Assembly: GCA_963813725.1 (NCBI GenBank)
Contig: CAWFAI010000006.1
Location: forward strand, 122,197-186,196
DNA: 64,000 nucleotides
Source: VGBV01 sp963813725
GTDB lineage: Bacteria; Actinomycetota; Thermoleophilia; Solirubrobacterales; 70-9
Direction: 5' to 3'
The position numbers and the translations under genes were made by a program. Of the stretch, positions 1 to 9,306 are shown one piece after another (position 1 is the stretch's first letter; each line of letters opens with the position of its first letter). The notes beneath the pieces are model-generated. The model was not told where the DNA came from and did not search any database. It worked only from the letters and a program-made list of their open reading frames with translations.

Positions 1-1402
1 TGGTGGTCCAGCCTGTCGTAACGGCAGTCTGTCTTGAGGATGCTGAGCTGATCCGGCCGAGCCGGCCCGTCGCCGACATCGACGTCGGGGAAGGCGGGCG
101 GGATCAGCTTGCTCAGCGCCAGCCGCAGCAGCGAGGTGTTGCCGTCGGGCCAGGCGCGGGTTTCCCCGGTGTCGGACCTGGTGTTCATGTAGGGGGTCCG
201 GCCGAGGCCGAGGAGCTCGATGTCCGTCGGATCGCCGAGCCCGACCCCGTCGGGGAAGCCGGGCCGCCCGAGCGTCCAGCAGTCTGCGGCCGACACGGCC
301 TGGCCGCCGGCGCCGAGCAGGCTGCCCGAGCCGCGCCAGTACTCGCCGTGGAACGCCTCGTCGTTGATCCCGACGTGGTTGACGAGGTAGTGCTTGTAGG
401 TGATCGAGGTCAGGTAGGCGCGCTTCTGCTCCTCGGTGAGCGGAGCGCCGGGCGCGTTGGCGAGGAAGTCCTCGTCCGCGGTCTGAACGCGCAGGATCCC
501 GTCCTTGGCGGCCTGCGAGTACGGGGTGCGGTTGAGGAACGCGGTCCAGCCCGCGACGGTGCTGGGCTCCAGTGCCCGCGAACGGCCCGGCGTTCCTGGC
601 CGCGATCACGTGATCGCTGCCCCCGAACTCCGCGCCCGGGAACAGCAGCCGCTGATAGAGCCCGAAGGAAGACGGGATGCCGGCGGCGCCGCCGTTCTGC
701 CACTTGGTCTCGGTGTCGGTGTCGACCCCCGCCCAGGCCAAGAAGTCAAGCGCCGGCAGCCCGTCGGAGGCGGGGATGCCGTTGGGACCGGGGTCGTCCC
801 AGGTGCCGATGCTGTCGAGGTTGACCGTGCCTCCGTTGCGCAGGGTGAGGACGTCGGCGTTGTTGTTGGCCGCGTTCGGGATGTGGAACTCGTTGCGGTG
901 GGAGTGCCCGCCGAAGTCCGGCAGCGCATCGATGATCAGGATCTTCTTGTCAGGCCCGAAGCGGTCCTGGTAGTACTTCGCCGCCGCGATGCCGCTGGCG
1001 CCGGCGCCGACGATCACGCAGTCGTACTTCTCCTTGGTGTCGACCACCTTGGCGTGGATGCCGGGGCCGCCCTTGGTGGAGTGGATCTTGGATGGGTCGT
1101 TGGGCGGCGGGCCGTCGATCTTGATCGTGCGCCGGACGACCTTGTTCGGGATGCCCGTGTAGGGGTTCTCGAAGCGTGGGCGGGTAGTAGCCGGGAGGCA
1201 GCGGCGGGTCGCCGTGGAAGCCGTGGCCGCCGTGGGCCATCGCCTCGGAGCCGGTCAGGTGGGGGAACGCGGCGGCGGCGGCGAGGCCGCCGGCGGTGAC
1301 GGCCGCGCCGTCGAGGAAGTCGCGTCGCGTGATGCCGTCCTTGGCCTCCCGCCTCTCGCGCTCGTCGCTGTACCGAGGCCTGCGCTCTCCGCTTTCGCTC
1401 AT
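1..1402 (-). CDS. Tat-exported FAD-dependent oxidoreductase, spermidine dehydrogenase-like (partial, frameshifted)
   Basis: The ATG at 1402 follows a GGAGGA ribosome site. The N-terminus carries a twin-arginine motif (RRDFLDG), a hydrophobic Ala-rich stretch and a His/Gly-rich linker, so export by Tat is expected. About 120 residues in, an FAD-binding Rossmann motif (VGAGASGIAAA) is followed by DFGGHSHRNEF, the arrangement seen in spermidine dehydrogenase-type flavoproteins. The frame changes near 1180 and again near 575; stitching the frames gives one continuous homologous protein, so I read these as single-base indels. The 3' end lies beyond the window. The substrate is inferred from family resemblance only; another amine-oxidising or GMC-like flavoprotein is possible. 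Confidence 0.72.
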
Positions 1403-1578
1403 GGCTCCTCCGTCCCGAACGTGAAGAATCGATTTTTCGAGCGCCGGGGACGCAATCACCGGGCGTCGCGACTGTCAAGGGACCCGCTGTCCACAGTCCT
1501 CGCCTGCCGTTGGCCGAATCGGCCCAGCCGTTTCCGAGCGGCGAAAGCCCCCGGTCCGGGCGGCTACAGTCGGTCGGA

Positions 1579-1785
1579 ATGGAGCCCGGTCCAGCCGTCC
1601 ACATGCGGGAGCCCTGTTCCGCCTGCGATGGAACGGGATCGCGCCAAGTCGAGCGGAGCGCCGGGCACGCGGCCTGGTCCAAGACGGTCCCCTGCCCGGA
1701 TTGCGACGGGAAGGGGCACATTTCGCGCTGGGTCACCCTGAGCGAGCTGCAACAGCTTCTGGATCAAACGCGCTCGCAGGCCTGA
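1579..1785 (+). CDS. small zinc-knuckle protein with two CxxCxGxG repeats
   Basis: A 68-residue protein with two DnaJ-type cysteine motifs, CSACDGTG and CPDCDGKG, about 25 residues apart, enough for one zinc site. The C-terminus is a short charged helix. I chose the ATG at 1579; a second in-frame ATG lies at 1603, and upstream codons look non-coding. It converges on the MMPL gene, whose stop is 33 bases away. The function is unknown. The motif suggests metal binding, and possibly chaperone-like protein or nucleic acid contact, but no J-domain is present. Confidence 0.6.
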   Translation: MEPGPAVHMREPCSACDGTGSRQVERSAGHAAWSKTVPCPDCDGKGHISRWVTLSELQQLLDQTRSQA

Positions 1786-1817
1786 TCCGGATTTCATCAG
1801 GCGGAAGCTGCGGTCCC

Positions 1818-4800
1818 TTAGAGCTTCATCGAGTCGTGGGCCGGGCGCTTGCGGGAGCCTGGACTGCCTCCCTCCTTGTCCGCCTGCAGGCCGGTGCCCT
1901 CGATGTCGATCGTCGGCAGGAAGCGGTCGGCCCACTTCGGCACCCACCACGCCGCCTTGCCGGCCATCGTCAGGATCGCGGGGGCCAGCAGTCAGCACGC
2001 AGAGCGCCGCGAGCGCGACCCCGACGGCGAGCCCGACGCCGAACTGCTTCACCGTCGGGTCGCCGTTGAGGATGAAGCTGCCGAACACGGACATCATGAT
2101 CAGGGCGGCCGCGCTGATCACCCGGCCGCCGGTGGCGAGCCCGTCGCGGACGGCCTTGCGCGGGTCCTTCGTCTGGGTTCGGGCATGCTCGATCTGGCTC
2201 ATCAGGAACACCTGGTAGTCCATCGAGAGCCCGAAGAGGACCGCGAACATGATCAGCGGCACGAAGCTGGCGATCGGGTCGCCGTCGGCCTCGGTGTCGA
2301 TCCCGATCAGGTCCAGACCCCAGCCGAACTGGAAGCACGCGGTCAGCACCCCGAACGCGGCGCAGACCGAGAGGAAGATCGCGAACACGGCCTGGGTCGA
2401 GACCAGGAACGAGCGGAACGCCATCAGCAGCACGAGGAAGCCGAGGGCGTTGACGGCGAAGATGACCAGGAACAGCTTCGAGGCGATCTCGGCGGCCAGG
2501 TCCAGGTTGCCCGCGGTCGAGCCGCCGACGTGCGCCTTCATCTCCTGGCCCTCGGTGGACTGGGGGATGACGTAGTCGCGCAGCGTCTTGACCAGGTCGG
2601 TGGTGCGCTCGTCGGCCGGGTCGTAGTTGGAGATGACCGAGTAACACGGCCGCGTCGCCCTTCTTGTTGATGTCGGGAGGCGAGACCACTGGCCACGCCG
2701 AGCGCGTCGGTCATCGCCTGCTGCAACCCGGCCAGGCGCGGATCCGTGCCGCGCTCGTCCCCGCCGGCCAGCGTCAGCTCGTCGGTCAGCGTCTTCTTCA
2801 GCTTCTCGGCCTGCTGCTGCTGGACCTCGGCCTGCTGTTGAAGCGCCTCCAGCTGCACCTTCTGCGTGTTCAGGTTCGCCGCCTTCACCTTGAGGTTTGA
2901 GGCCTGCTGGACCAGCTTGTTCTTCTGCTTCAACAGCGTCACCGCCTCGGCCGCGGCCTGCGCGGCGTCGGCGGCGACGTTGAACGCCCCCTTGCCGAGC
3001 TTCGTCGCCTGGTCCTTCAGCTTCTCGATCTGGCGGCCGATCGACTTCGCCTCCTGGTTCAGCTGCTTCTGCTGCGGCCTTGATCTCGTTCAGCTGGGCC
3101 TCGACCTTGTCCTGGCGGCGCTGGATCGCCGCCTTCACGGCCGGGTCGGTCGCCTGGTCCTGGGCCTTCTGCAGCTTCTCGAGCTCGGCGATCAGCGGCG
3201 CTGCCTGGGTTGCGAGCTTGGCGGCCTGCTTTGCCAATGAGATCGCCTCGTCCACCAGCGGCTCCAGCTGAGCGAGGATGTCCCGCTGCTTCTCCAGCCT
3301 GGCGGCCTTGTTCTTCAGCCTCCCCTTCTCGGTCTTCAGGTCGCCGGCCTTGGTCTCCAGGGCCGGCCTTCTCCGCCAGCAGCGCCGCCTCCTGGGCCTC
3401 GAGCTCGTCCGCCGAGTTCTGCAGCGACTCCGCTCCGGCCTGGCCCGTCGCCTGCTCGTCCTCGAGCTCGGTTCTGCAGGCTCTGCGCCTTGGCGTACTG
3501 CTTCTCGAACTCCTCGCTCGGCGTCGCCGGCTCGTCGCCGAGGTTGACGGCCACCAGCAGCGGCCCGGTGTAGCCGGGCCCGAAGCCCTCGCTGATGTAG
3601 TCATAGGACTGGCGCTCGGTGGTGTCCTTCGGTGTGGCGCCGATGTCCTCCTGGCCGAGCTCGAGCGAGAAGAACGGGATCATCAGCACGAGCAGCAGCG
3701 CCAGCATGATCGCGATCGAGCGTCCGGGCCTGGATGGTGACGAACAGCGGCCCAGCGGTTCCAGAAGCCCTTCCCCTCCGGCTTCGGCTGGGGATGCATG
3801 AAGGCCGGCAGCGCGATCGAGTCGATGTGGTGCGCCGACCAGCGAGAGCAGAGCCGGCAGCAGCGTGATCGCGGCGAGCACCGCCGTGAGCACCGCGACC
3901 GCCGAGGCGTAGCCGAGCGAGGTGACGAGCGGGATGCCGGCGATCAGCAGCGTCACCAGGGCGATCACGACCGTGCCGCCGGCGAACACGACCGCCGTGC
4001 CCGTGGTGCCGACCGAGGTCGCGATCGCCTCCTCCTTGCCGAGCCCCTCGGCGCGATGCGCCCGGTAGCGGCTGACCAGGAACAGGGCGTAGTCGATGCC
4101 GACGCCGAGGCCGATCATCGTCGCCAGCGTCGGCGCGATCGAGGGGACCTCGGTGACGTGGCCGAGCAGGCCGATCACCGACAGCCCGATGAGCAGGCCC
4201 AGGACCGCCGGCACGATCGCCATCCCCATCGCCACCAGCGTCCCGAAGGTGAGGGTCAGGATCACCATCGCGGCGAGCAGGCCGATCATGTCGCTGCTTT
4301 CGGTCTCGGGCTCGGACAGCTCGGAGCCGATCTGGCCGCCGGCCGCGACCTTCATCCCCGCCTTCCGCCCCGGCTCCGCCGCGTCCAGGAACCTCTGCGC
4401 GAACCCCTCCGTCACCTTCTCGTTGCCGATGTCGAGCAGCACCGTGAAGAAGGCGGTCTGCTCGTCGTCGCTGATCTGCGCCTGCCCCTGCTGGCTGAAC
4501 GGGCTGGTCGCGCTGAAGACGTGGGGAAGCTGCTTGCGCCGCCTTGAACGACTCCTGGATCGCCTGCTTGTTCTCGGGTCGGTGACCTTCCCGTTCTCCT
4601 CCGGCGAGAAGAAGACGATCGGGTTCTTGCCGTTCTGCTGGGGCGGGAAGCGCTTGGCCAGCAGGTCGGTGGCGTCCTGGCTGTCGGTGCCGGGCAGCTC
4701 CAGGTTGTTGGAGGTGTTGGCCCCGACCGACTTCACGAGGCCGATCACGACCGCGAGCAACACAAGCCAAGCCGCGAGCACGACCCACTTGTGATGGGCG

Positions 4801-4835
4801 GTGAAGCTGCCTAGTCCATGCAGTCGACGAGCCAA
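1818..4835 (-). CDS. MMPL/RND-family exporter with coiled-coil extracytoplasmic insertion (frameshifted)
   Basis: Stitched across about nine frame changes (near 4585, 4530, 3835, 3730, 3470, 3360, 3075, 2690-2645 and 1988), this is one MMPL transporter of roughly 1000 residues. The N-terminal half has the first helix (WVVLAAWLVLLAVVIGL) and the helix block around GLGVGIDYALFLVSRYR. The C-terminal half repeats it around GLSMDYQVFLMSQIEHAR. Between the halves, about residues 450-715 are rich in Gln, Lys, Ala and Glu and strongly coiled-coil in character, much longer than the usual second loop. The start is taken as TTG at 4835 (ARRLHGLG follows); a GTG at 4871 is the alternative. It likely exports lipids or hydrophobic compounds by proton motive force. 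The substrate is unknown. Confidence 0.8.
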
Positions 4836-4912
4836 GCCGGCTCGGAATCTACGGCACGCACCCGGCGCCACGGCCCTGGACTTGGGCGACTGGCTTGACT
4901 AGATTCCGCCGC

Positions 4913-5485
4913 ATGACAGGCCAGCCCGTCGGCGTGGCTGAGCGCAGTGGGATGGATCCCGGGCCGCGCCTGCTGGCCGCCGCCGCGGCGGGCGCCGCTG
5001 TGGCGATCGCCCTCGGGGTCTACGGGAACGTTCACGACCCCAGCCAGGAACTGGTCTTCACCCTCTTCTTCAGCTCAACGATCGCGATGAAGGTCTACCT
5101 CGCCACGGCGGCGGTCGCGTTCGCCTTCGTCCAGATCCTCTCCGCGACCTGGATCTACGGCAAGCTCGGGGTCGAGGCGCCGGAGTGGGCCGCATACGTG
5201 CACCGGATCAGCGGCCGCCTGGCCTTCCTGCTGACCCTGCCGGTCGCCTACCACTGCCTCTGGTCGCTGGGCTTCCAGGACACCGACGGTCGCGTGCTGG
5301 CCCACTCGCTGCTCGGGTGCGCCTTCTACGGGGCATTCGCGGCCAAGGTGATGATCGTGCGCTCGAGGGACCTGCCCGGGGCGGCGCTTCCGATCGCCGG
5401 CGGGCTCACCTTCGTCGTGGTGGTCGCAGCCTGGTATGCGAGCGCCGTCTGGTTCATCGGCGAGGACGGGTGGCCGGCGTTTTGA
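4913..5485 (+). CDS. five-helix membrane protein, cytochrome b561/DUF6529-like
   Basis: About 190 residues with five predicted transmembrane segments. Histidines sit in or at the ends of helices (YVHRISGRLAF, AYHCLWSLGF, LAHSLLGCAFYG), which could ligate b-type haem. The next gene encodes a cytochrome c and overlaps this one, so a small membrane electron-transfer pair is a reasonable inference. The ATG at 4913 is chosen; ATG 4952 would give a shorter cytoplasmic tail. It is divergent from the MMPL exporter, with about 80 bases between starts. The family resembles DUF6529; haem binding has not been shown for it to my knowledge. Confidence 0.6.
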   Translation: MTGQPVGVAERSGMDPGPRLLAAAAAGAAVAIALGVYGNVHDPSQELVFTLFFSSTIAMKVYLATAAVAFAFVQILSATWIYGKLGVEAPEWAAYVHRISGRLAFLLTLPVAYHCLWSLGFQDTDGRVLAHSLLGCAFYGAFAAKVMIVRSRDLPGAALPIAGGLTFVVVVAAWYASAVWFIGEDGWPAF

Positions 5486-5886
5486 GCGCCCTCGGCGGCA
5501 TTGATCGCGTGCTCGCCATTCTCAGCTGGGTGGCAGCGGCCGCGCTCGTGGTGATGCTGTTCATCGGGCCCGAGCTGGTCGCCGAGGACGAGCCGGCCGA
5601 CGGGTCGCCTCCGGCGGCCGAAGGCGGCGGCGGCTCCGAGTCGGGAGGCTCGGATCAGGAGGGCGCCGACCTGTTCGCCGAGAACTGCGGCGGCTGCCAC
5701 ACGCTCGAGGCCGCGGGGACGAGCGGCGCCGTGGGGCCGCCGCTCGACGACGTCGGGCTGGACTCGGCCGCGATCGCCGAGATCGTCAGCAACGGCCAGG
5801 GGGGCATGCCCTCTTTCTCCGACAGCCTCGACGACGAGCAGATCCAGGCGATCGCCGATTTCGTCGCTGACCCGTCGGGGTCCTGA
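5470..5886 (+). CDS. membrane-anchored monohaem cytochrome c
   Basis: About 138 residues: an N-terminal hydrophobic anchor (LAILSWVAAAALVVMLFIG), an acidic Gly/Ser/Glu linker, then one class I cytochrome c domain with haem motif CGGCH and the distal Met ligand in GGMPSFSDSL. The start overlaps the upstream gene: GTG 5470 gives a 16-base overlap, TTG 5482 a TTGA-type stop/start overlap. Either implies translational coupling with the b-like membrane protein. The haem would face outside, so the pair could pass electrons to a periplasmic or membrane acceptor. Neither partner nor acceptor can be named from sequence. Confidence 0.82.
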   Translation: MAGVLSALGGIDRVLAILSWVAAAALVVMLFIGPELVAEDEPADGSPPAAEGGGGSESGGSDQEGADLFAENCGGCHTLEAAGTSGAVGPPLDDVGLDSAAIAEIVSNGQGGMPSFSDSLDDEQIQAIADFVADPSGS

Positions 5887-5908
5887 GGATTACCCTTCAG
5901 CCTCTCCC

Positions 5909-5980
5909 GGGCGCGTAGCTCAGTGGGAGAGCGCTCGCTTCACACGCGAGAGGTCGCTGGTTCGAAACCAGCCGCGCCCA
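5909..5980 (+). tRNA. tRNA-Val (CAC)
   Basis: A complete 72-nt cloverleaf: acceptor GGGCGCG/CGCGCCC, D-arm GCTC/GAGC, anticodon stem CTCGC/GCGAG with loop TTCACAC (anticodon CAC) and T-arm GCTGG/CCAGC with TTCGAAA. No CCA is encoded. The 3' 45 bases recur exactly at 15361-15405. Confidence 0.95.
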
Positions 5981-5981
5981 T
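5936..5981 (+). repeat. attL-like direct repeat inside tRNA-Val
   Basis: These 46 bases, from the anticodon stem to one base past the discriminator, are identical to 15361-15406. The two flanks differ immediately outside the repeat. Confidence 0.7.
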
Positions 5982-5990
5982 ACGACGAAC

Positions 5991-6012
5991 CCGCTGCAAG
6001 CGGTTGATTTTT
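5991..6012 (+). terminator. Rho-independent terminator after tRNA-Val
   Basis: CCGCT-GCA-AGCGG hairpin followed by TTGATTTTT, ten bases after the tRNA. It lies on the island side of the junction. Confidence 0.7.
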
Positions 6013-6287
6013 GGTCGCGAGTCCAGTGATCGGCTAGCGCCAGATTTCTGCGAGAAGTGCGACTGGTACCCGTTGGTGCCCGATGGCATGCAAAGTGCCG
6101 CTTCTCGTCCAAAGCACCTACTCCCGCAGCCGGGCGGCTTCGAGGGCTCGGATTATCCGCCGGGCTGGGAGCGCAAAGCATCCACTCCTTCCGCGACGAA
6201 CCAACCACGTTCGTCAAGCGCTGGGATCGGATCACCTCACTCCCAACGACCTAGAAGCGGAAGGCACTGCTGGAACGCGTGTAGCGC
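6013..6287. other. intergenic stretch with a diverged flank repeat
   Basis: No gene is supported here on either strand, and there is no integrase-like frame. Bases 6105-6151 resemble two separated blocks at 9096-9107 and 9162-9197, as if the hairpin between them had been deleted in this copy. Otherwise I see nothing. Confidence 0.45.
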
Positions 6288-6900
6288 CTACCGATCCTGC
6301 GGGCGCAGGAGATTGACGTGGAAGTCCTGGACGCCGTGGCAGCCCTCGGGTTCGAAATCAACGATCGGATGCTCGGTAACGATCGGCTCGGGGCCGCTCA
6401 CGTCCGGCGACAGATACGTCGCGCCGCCCTCCAGCGTGACCTCCAGGGTGCCATCGGCCTTGTTCCTGTTGTGCTTCCGGAACTTAGCCCCGGAAGTTAA
6501 TCGACGCGTCGATCCGCTCGTTGCTGCTGCGCCCGACGGCGTCGAGGACCAGCTCGTTGAAGTGCCACTTCCTGTGCTGGACCTTAGCATCGATGGCTAT
6601 TTCGGTTTGGACAACATTGCCGGTGATGGGTACGTCCAGATACGTCATGACTGTCTGCGGCCCGCTCGTCGGGCAGTTGACTCTGAACTGGCCGAAGTCC
6701 ACGGCCTTGACCCGTTTGTTTTTTTTCCCTTGCCCACGCTCGACGTCGATCGAAGATAATTCCGCATCGCGCATGGCATGGTGGATAGGAGCTGGCAGTG
6801 CCGCCGTATGCGACCGACAGCGCCATCACGCCGACGAACAGCCACGCCGACAATCGCGAATCGCCTACCCATCTCGTGCTTCTTCTTCGTGTGCCCTCAT
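6288..6900 (-). pseudogene. island cargo A: frameshifted secreted hypothetical protein
   Basis: The ATG at 6900 follows the shared AGGAGG leader. Compared with cargo B and D, codons 3-4 lack two bases, so the reading frame stops after about 11 codons. Other frames continue a signal peptide-like segment (FVGVMALSVAYGGTAS), then a beta-rich segment ending INFRG, then a third segment with TLEVTLEGGATYLSPDV up to the stop at 6288. At least three frame changes are needed. The product would be an exported protein of about 200 residues of unknown function. It could be a real pseudogene or a victim of consensus errors; the start-proximal loss is visible by comparison with its sister leaders. Confidence 0.5.
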
Positions 6901-7039
6901 TTCGGGCCTCCTTCGAGTCGTGGCGTCGGACCTCCCAACGAGCCGAGGCTCCGGTGCCTGTTTGACGGCAAGAAGCCTCCGACACGGCGGTACATTCTCG
7001 GTACATTTCGGGCCGGGCTAGGCGTGGTCTAGGCGTGCG
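6901..7039 (-). promoter_or_regulatory. duplicated leader A with two 11-bp-pitch direct repeats
   Basis: Plus-strand CGGTACATTCT/CGGTACATTTC (6988-7009) and CTAGGCGTGGT/CTAGGCGTGCG (7018-7039) are tandem 11-mers. The inner pair begins exactly 88 bases upstream of the start codon, as in leaders B and C. Near the start lies AGGAGGCCCGAA-ATG. I cannot assign a -10 element confidently. Confidence 0.65.
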
Positions 7040-7135
7040 AAGGCGCGAACCAGTCGCAGCGCGGTCAGTTCAGCTACGGCTTGGCCGTGGTTCGTCACTG
7101 GCTAGGACAGTGACCGGGAGCACGCTCCCAAAAAA

Positions 7136-7166
7136 CGTGGCGCCGGGGACCTTCCCAGACGCCACG
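7136..7166 (-). terminator. terminator of island cargo B
   Basis: On the minus strand, a stem CGTGGCGTCTGGGA / TCCCCGGCGCCACG (with a mismatch) is followed by TTTTTT, 19 bases after the cargo B stop. A close copy is at 9130-9160. Confidence 0.75.
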
Positions 7167-7184
7167 CCCTACTCCCGGTCGTTC

Positions 7185-8117
7185 CTACTTGACGAGTGTG
7201 ATCGTGCGCTTCGCGGTCGCCACGTTCCCGGCCGCATCCGTCGCCTTGACGGTGACCTTCGCCTGGACGTTCTCGCCGTCGGCGAGCGCCTGGCGGACCT
7301 GCTTGCGCTGCGTGTCCTTCGCCAGCTCCGGCCCGACGTTGTCCTTGACTCTGTCTACCCGGCTCCACGACCGGTCCGCATGGCGGCTGTCCGGGTCGAG
7401 CTTGTCCATCTTGACGTTCGTCAGCTTCCCCTTGGCGCGTACGGTGCACACCTCGTCGCCACAGCTCACCTGGACATCCACGTCGCAAGGCTGGTGGGAG
7501 CATATGCACGCCGAGCAACTCGGGTCCGAGCGGTGGCAACATGCGTTCTGGGGGCTCTGCTTCTTCGGCCCCGAGAGCTGGAGGTCCGGCGGGGTGCTAT
7601 CGACGGACTCCCCGCCCGCCGAACGCCGTCTGCGCCCTGAGGCGAGTCCGTGCCGGGGGGTCAGTTGATTTTTTTTCTGGGTGGCAAGGGCAGTCCACGA
7701 CGACCCGCGAGTAGCCGGGGCTGCACTTGAACCCATCGCCCACCTTGGGCGTCGCCTTGGCGTACATGCGGCCGACCGGCGACCGCTCGTCTTCAGGCCC
7801 TTGACGCTCACCCGCCAGTTGTGTGACTCCCATTGGGGACCGCTTGTGATTGCGCCGAGCTTGCGATCCGGACCGGGCCGCTTCCTGAACAGGATCACCT
7901 CTCTCCCCTCCGTGCACTTCCTGACCTTTGAGTTCACCTCGCCGTGCAACTCCGCATAGTCCTTGTAGATCGTCAGCTTCGTGCCGTAGCTGACGACGCC
8001 CTCGGAGGCCGCCGCCCCCGTCTGCGCCCCGAGCGCCATCACGCCGGCCGCAGCCACGCCGATCAGGATCGCGAATCGCTTGCCCATCTCGTGCTTCTTC
8101 TTCGTGTCAGCCCTCAT
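7185..8117 (-). CDS. island cargo B: secreted Cys-rich/Ig-like protein (frameshifted)
   Basis: About 310 residues. The start ATG 8117 lies behind the shared leader, and a signal peptide follows (FAILIGVAAAGVMALGA, cleavage near GAAAS). The mature part has a first domain with KCTEGREVILFRKRPGPDRKLG, a middle part reached only through a compensating pair of frame changes (about 7800 and 7680), a Cys-rich segment (CCHRSDPSCSACICSHQPC), and a C-terminal domain ending KVTVKATDAAGNVATAKRT, typical of bacterial Ig-like or cadherin-like beta sandwiches. It is likely an extracellular or surface protein; its ligand is unknown. The cysteines could form disulfides or bind metal. Confidence 0.6.
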   Translation of the reverse strand: MRADTKKKHEMGKRFAILIGVAAAGVMALGAQTGAAASEGVVSYGTKLTIYKDYAELHGEVNSKVRKCTEGREVILFRKRPGPDRKLGAITSGPQWESHNWRVSVKGLKTSGRRSAACTPRRRPRWAMGSSAAPATRGSSWTALATQKKNQLTPRHGLASGRRRRSAGGESVDSTPPDLQLSGPKKQSPQNACCHRSDPSCSACICSHQPCDVDVQVSCGDEVCTVRAKGKLTNVKMDKLDPDSRHADRSWSRVDRVKDNVGPELAKDTQRKQVRQALADGENVQAKVTVKATDAAGNVATAKRTITLVK

Positions 8118-8256
8118 TTCGGGCCTCCTTCGAGTCGTGGCGTCGGACCTCCCAACGAGCCGAGGCTCCGGTGCCTGTTTGACGGCCAGAAGCCTCCGAC
8201 ACGGCGGTACATTCTCGGTACATTTTGGGCCGGGGCAGGCGTGGTCTAGGCGTGCG
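8118..8256 (-). promoter_or_regulatory. duplicated leader B with 11-bp-pitch direct repeats
   Basis: The inner pair CGGTACATTCT/CGGTACATTTT is at 8205-8226 and the outer pair at 8235-8256, with one diverged half. The inner pair starts 88 bases from the ATG at 8117. The leader is nearly identical to leader A. Confidence 0.65.
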
Positions 8257-8453
8257 AGGGCGCGAACCGTCAGCCCGAGGCGCCGCCGAGCGCGATTGCG
8301 TCGACGTTCTCCTCCGACATCGCCCACGCAGTATCCCGCGACGTAGGGGGAGGGTGCGAGGCGAGAACTGCCCGTTCAGAAACCGCCGATTGCAGTGAGC
8401 GGGGCGGCTGAGGACCGCCCCGCCCGCTTCGAGAATTCTGAATGACTACTGCG
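8257..8453. other. gene-poor spacer between leader B and cargo C
   Basis: No coding sequence is supported. Together with leader B it makes about 335 bases without a gene. It contains only the cargo C terminator at 8401-8421. Confidence 0.5.
8401..8421 (-). terminator. hairpin after island cargo C
   Basis: GGGGCGG-CTGAGGA-CCGCCCC perfect stem, 33 bases beyond the cargo C stop. There is no strong U-tract. Confidence 0.5.
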
Positions 8454-8741
8454 TCAGTCGTTACAGGTGTTCGGCAATACGTCGTCAGGGATAAGACCAG
8501 CGGCCCCGGCCTGGGCGGTATCACCGAGCCCAGGGCTGCCACTCGGGTCCTGAGCGAAGCTGACGACTGCGGCCCCGAACGAGCCGGGGGACGGCTGGGG
8601 TGGTTTCGCGAGAACCGACAAGCTCTCACCGATGCAGGCCTGGTTGGCGGGCTGCGCCGCCGAGGCCGGAGCGGCCACGGCAGCGATGAGTCCGGCAGCG
8701 ACCACCATCGACGCCGCTGCGATGCGAATCTTTCTCTTCAT
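8454..8741 (-). CDS. island cargo C: small secreted protein
   Basis: An intact 95-residue protein with a clear Sec signal peptide: KRKIRIAAASMVVAAGLIAAV, cleavage after APASA. The mature part of about 65 residues is Pro/Ser/Gly-rich with two cysteines (NQACIGES, NTCND) that could form one disulfide. The start at 8741 has an AAAGGAG ribosome site. Its leader differs from the other three near the start codon yet keeps the repeats at the same 88-base distance. I recognise no family. Confidence 0.7.
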   Translation of the reverse strand: MKRKIRIAAASMVVAAGLIAAVAAPASAAQPANQACIGESLSVLAKPPQPSPGSFGAAVVSFAQDPSGSPGLGDTAQAGAAGLIPDDVLPNTCND

Positions 8742-8880
8742 GACTCTCCTTTGGTTTGGGCCCGAAACCTGGTCTCCAACGAGTCGAGGCTCCAGTGCCT
8801 ATTTGACGGCCAGAAGCCTCCTACACGGCGGTATATTTTCGGTACATTTTGGGCCGGGCTAGGCGTGGTCTAGGCGTGCG
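8742..8880 (-). promoter_or_regulatory. duplicated leader C, diverged near start but repeats conserved
   Basis: The inner pair CGGTATATTTT/CGGTACATTTT is at 8829-8850 and the outer CTAGGCG pair at 8859-8880. The ribosome-site segment differs from leaders A, B and D, so the repeats outlast divergence of the surrounding leader. Confidence 0.65.
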
Positions 8881-9129
8881 AGGGGACGAAACCGTCAGCC
8901 CGAGCGCAGCCGCGCCAATCGAGCGCGCCTACGCGGAATCACGCCAAAGGTGCTGCTTTCCATGCAAAGCAGGAGTGCCCCGCCTTCCAGGAGTACCACC
9001 CCATTTCGATAGGGCTGGCGCTCCCGCCCCTGGTTGTGGATGATCTCTGGTCGCTAGACGCTGCTCAGATACCGCGAGACCTGGCTCCTTCTTTTTCGTC
9101 CAAAGCAGCGGTCGCCGACTCCCAGAAAA

Positions 9130-9160
9130 CGTGGCGCCTGGGAGGTTCCCAGACGCCACG
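9130..9160 (-). terminator. second copy of the cargo terminator hairpin
   Basis: CGTGGCGTCTGGGA paired with TCCCAGGCGCCACG on the minus strand, then TTTTC. It nearly matches 7136-7166 but follows no recognisable gene. Confidence 0.6.
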
Positions 9161-9219
9161 CCCTACTCCCGCAGCCCGGCGGCTTCGAGGGCTTCGGACG
9201 CTAACGCCCCTTCATGCCG

Positions 9220-9263
9220 AAAGGCGGACGCCCCGGTCATTCCGGCCGGGGCGCCCGCCTTTT
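9220..9263. terminator. strong bidirectional terminator after island cargo D
   Basis: AAAGGCGG-A-CGCCCCGG and CCGGGGCG-C-CCGCCTTT form an 8+8 bp stem around one mismatch, with A and U runs at both ends. It lies 44 bases past the cupin stop. Confidence 0.8.
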
Positions 9264-9306
9264 CGTGAGCGGTCCGCCTACAGGGAGGTAGGCGCGACCG
9301 TCGTGA

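Larger units (their letters stand above)
8881..9306. other. non-coding stretch with two hairpins
   Basis: No gene is supported. It holds the 9130-9160 and 9220-9263 hairpins and the flank-repeat blocks seen near 6105-6151. It may be the scar of a lost cargo unit, since one terminator has no gene in front of it. Confidence 0.4.

Noticed and set aside
5981..6320. Integrase gene next to tRNA-Val
   Set aside because: No frame here shows integrase motifs; only a terminator and a repeat are present.
8881..9219. CRISPR-like repeats
   Set aside because: The repeats are duplicated leaders and terminators of cargo genes, unevenly spaced and without spacers.
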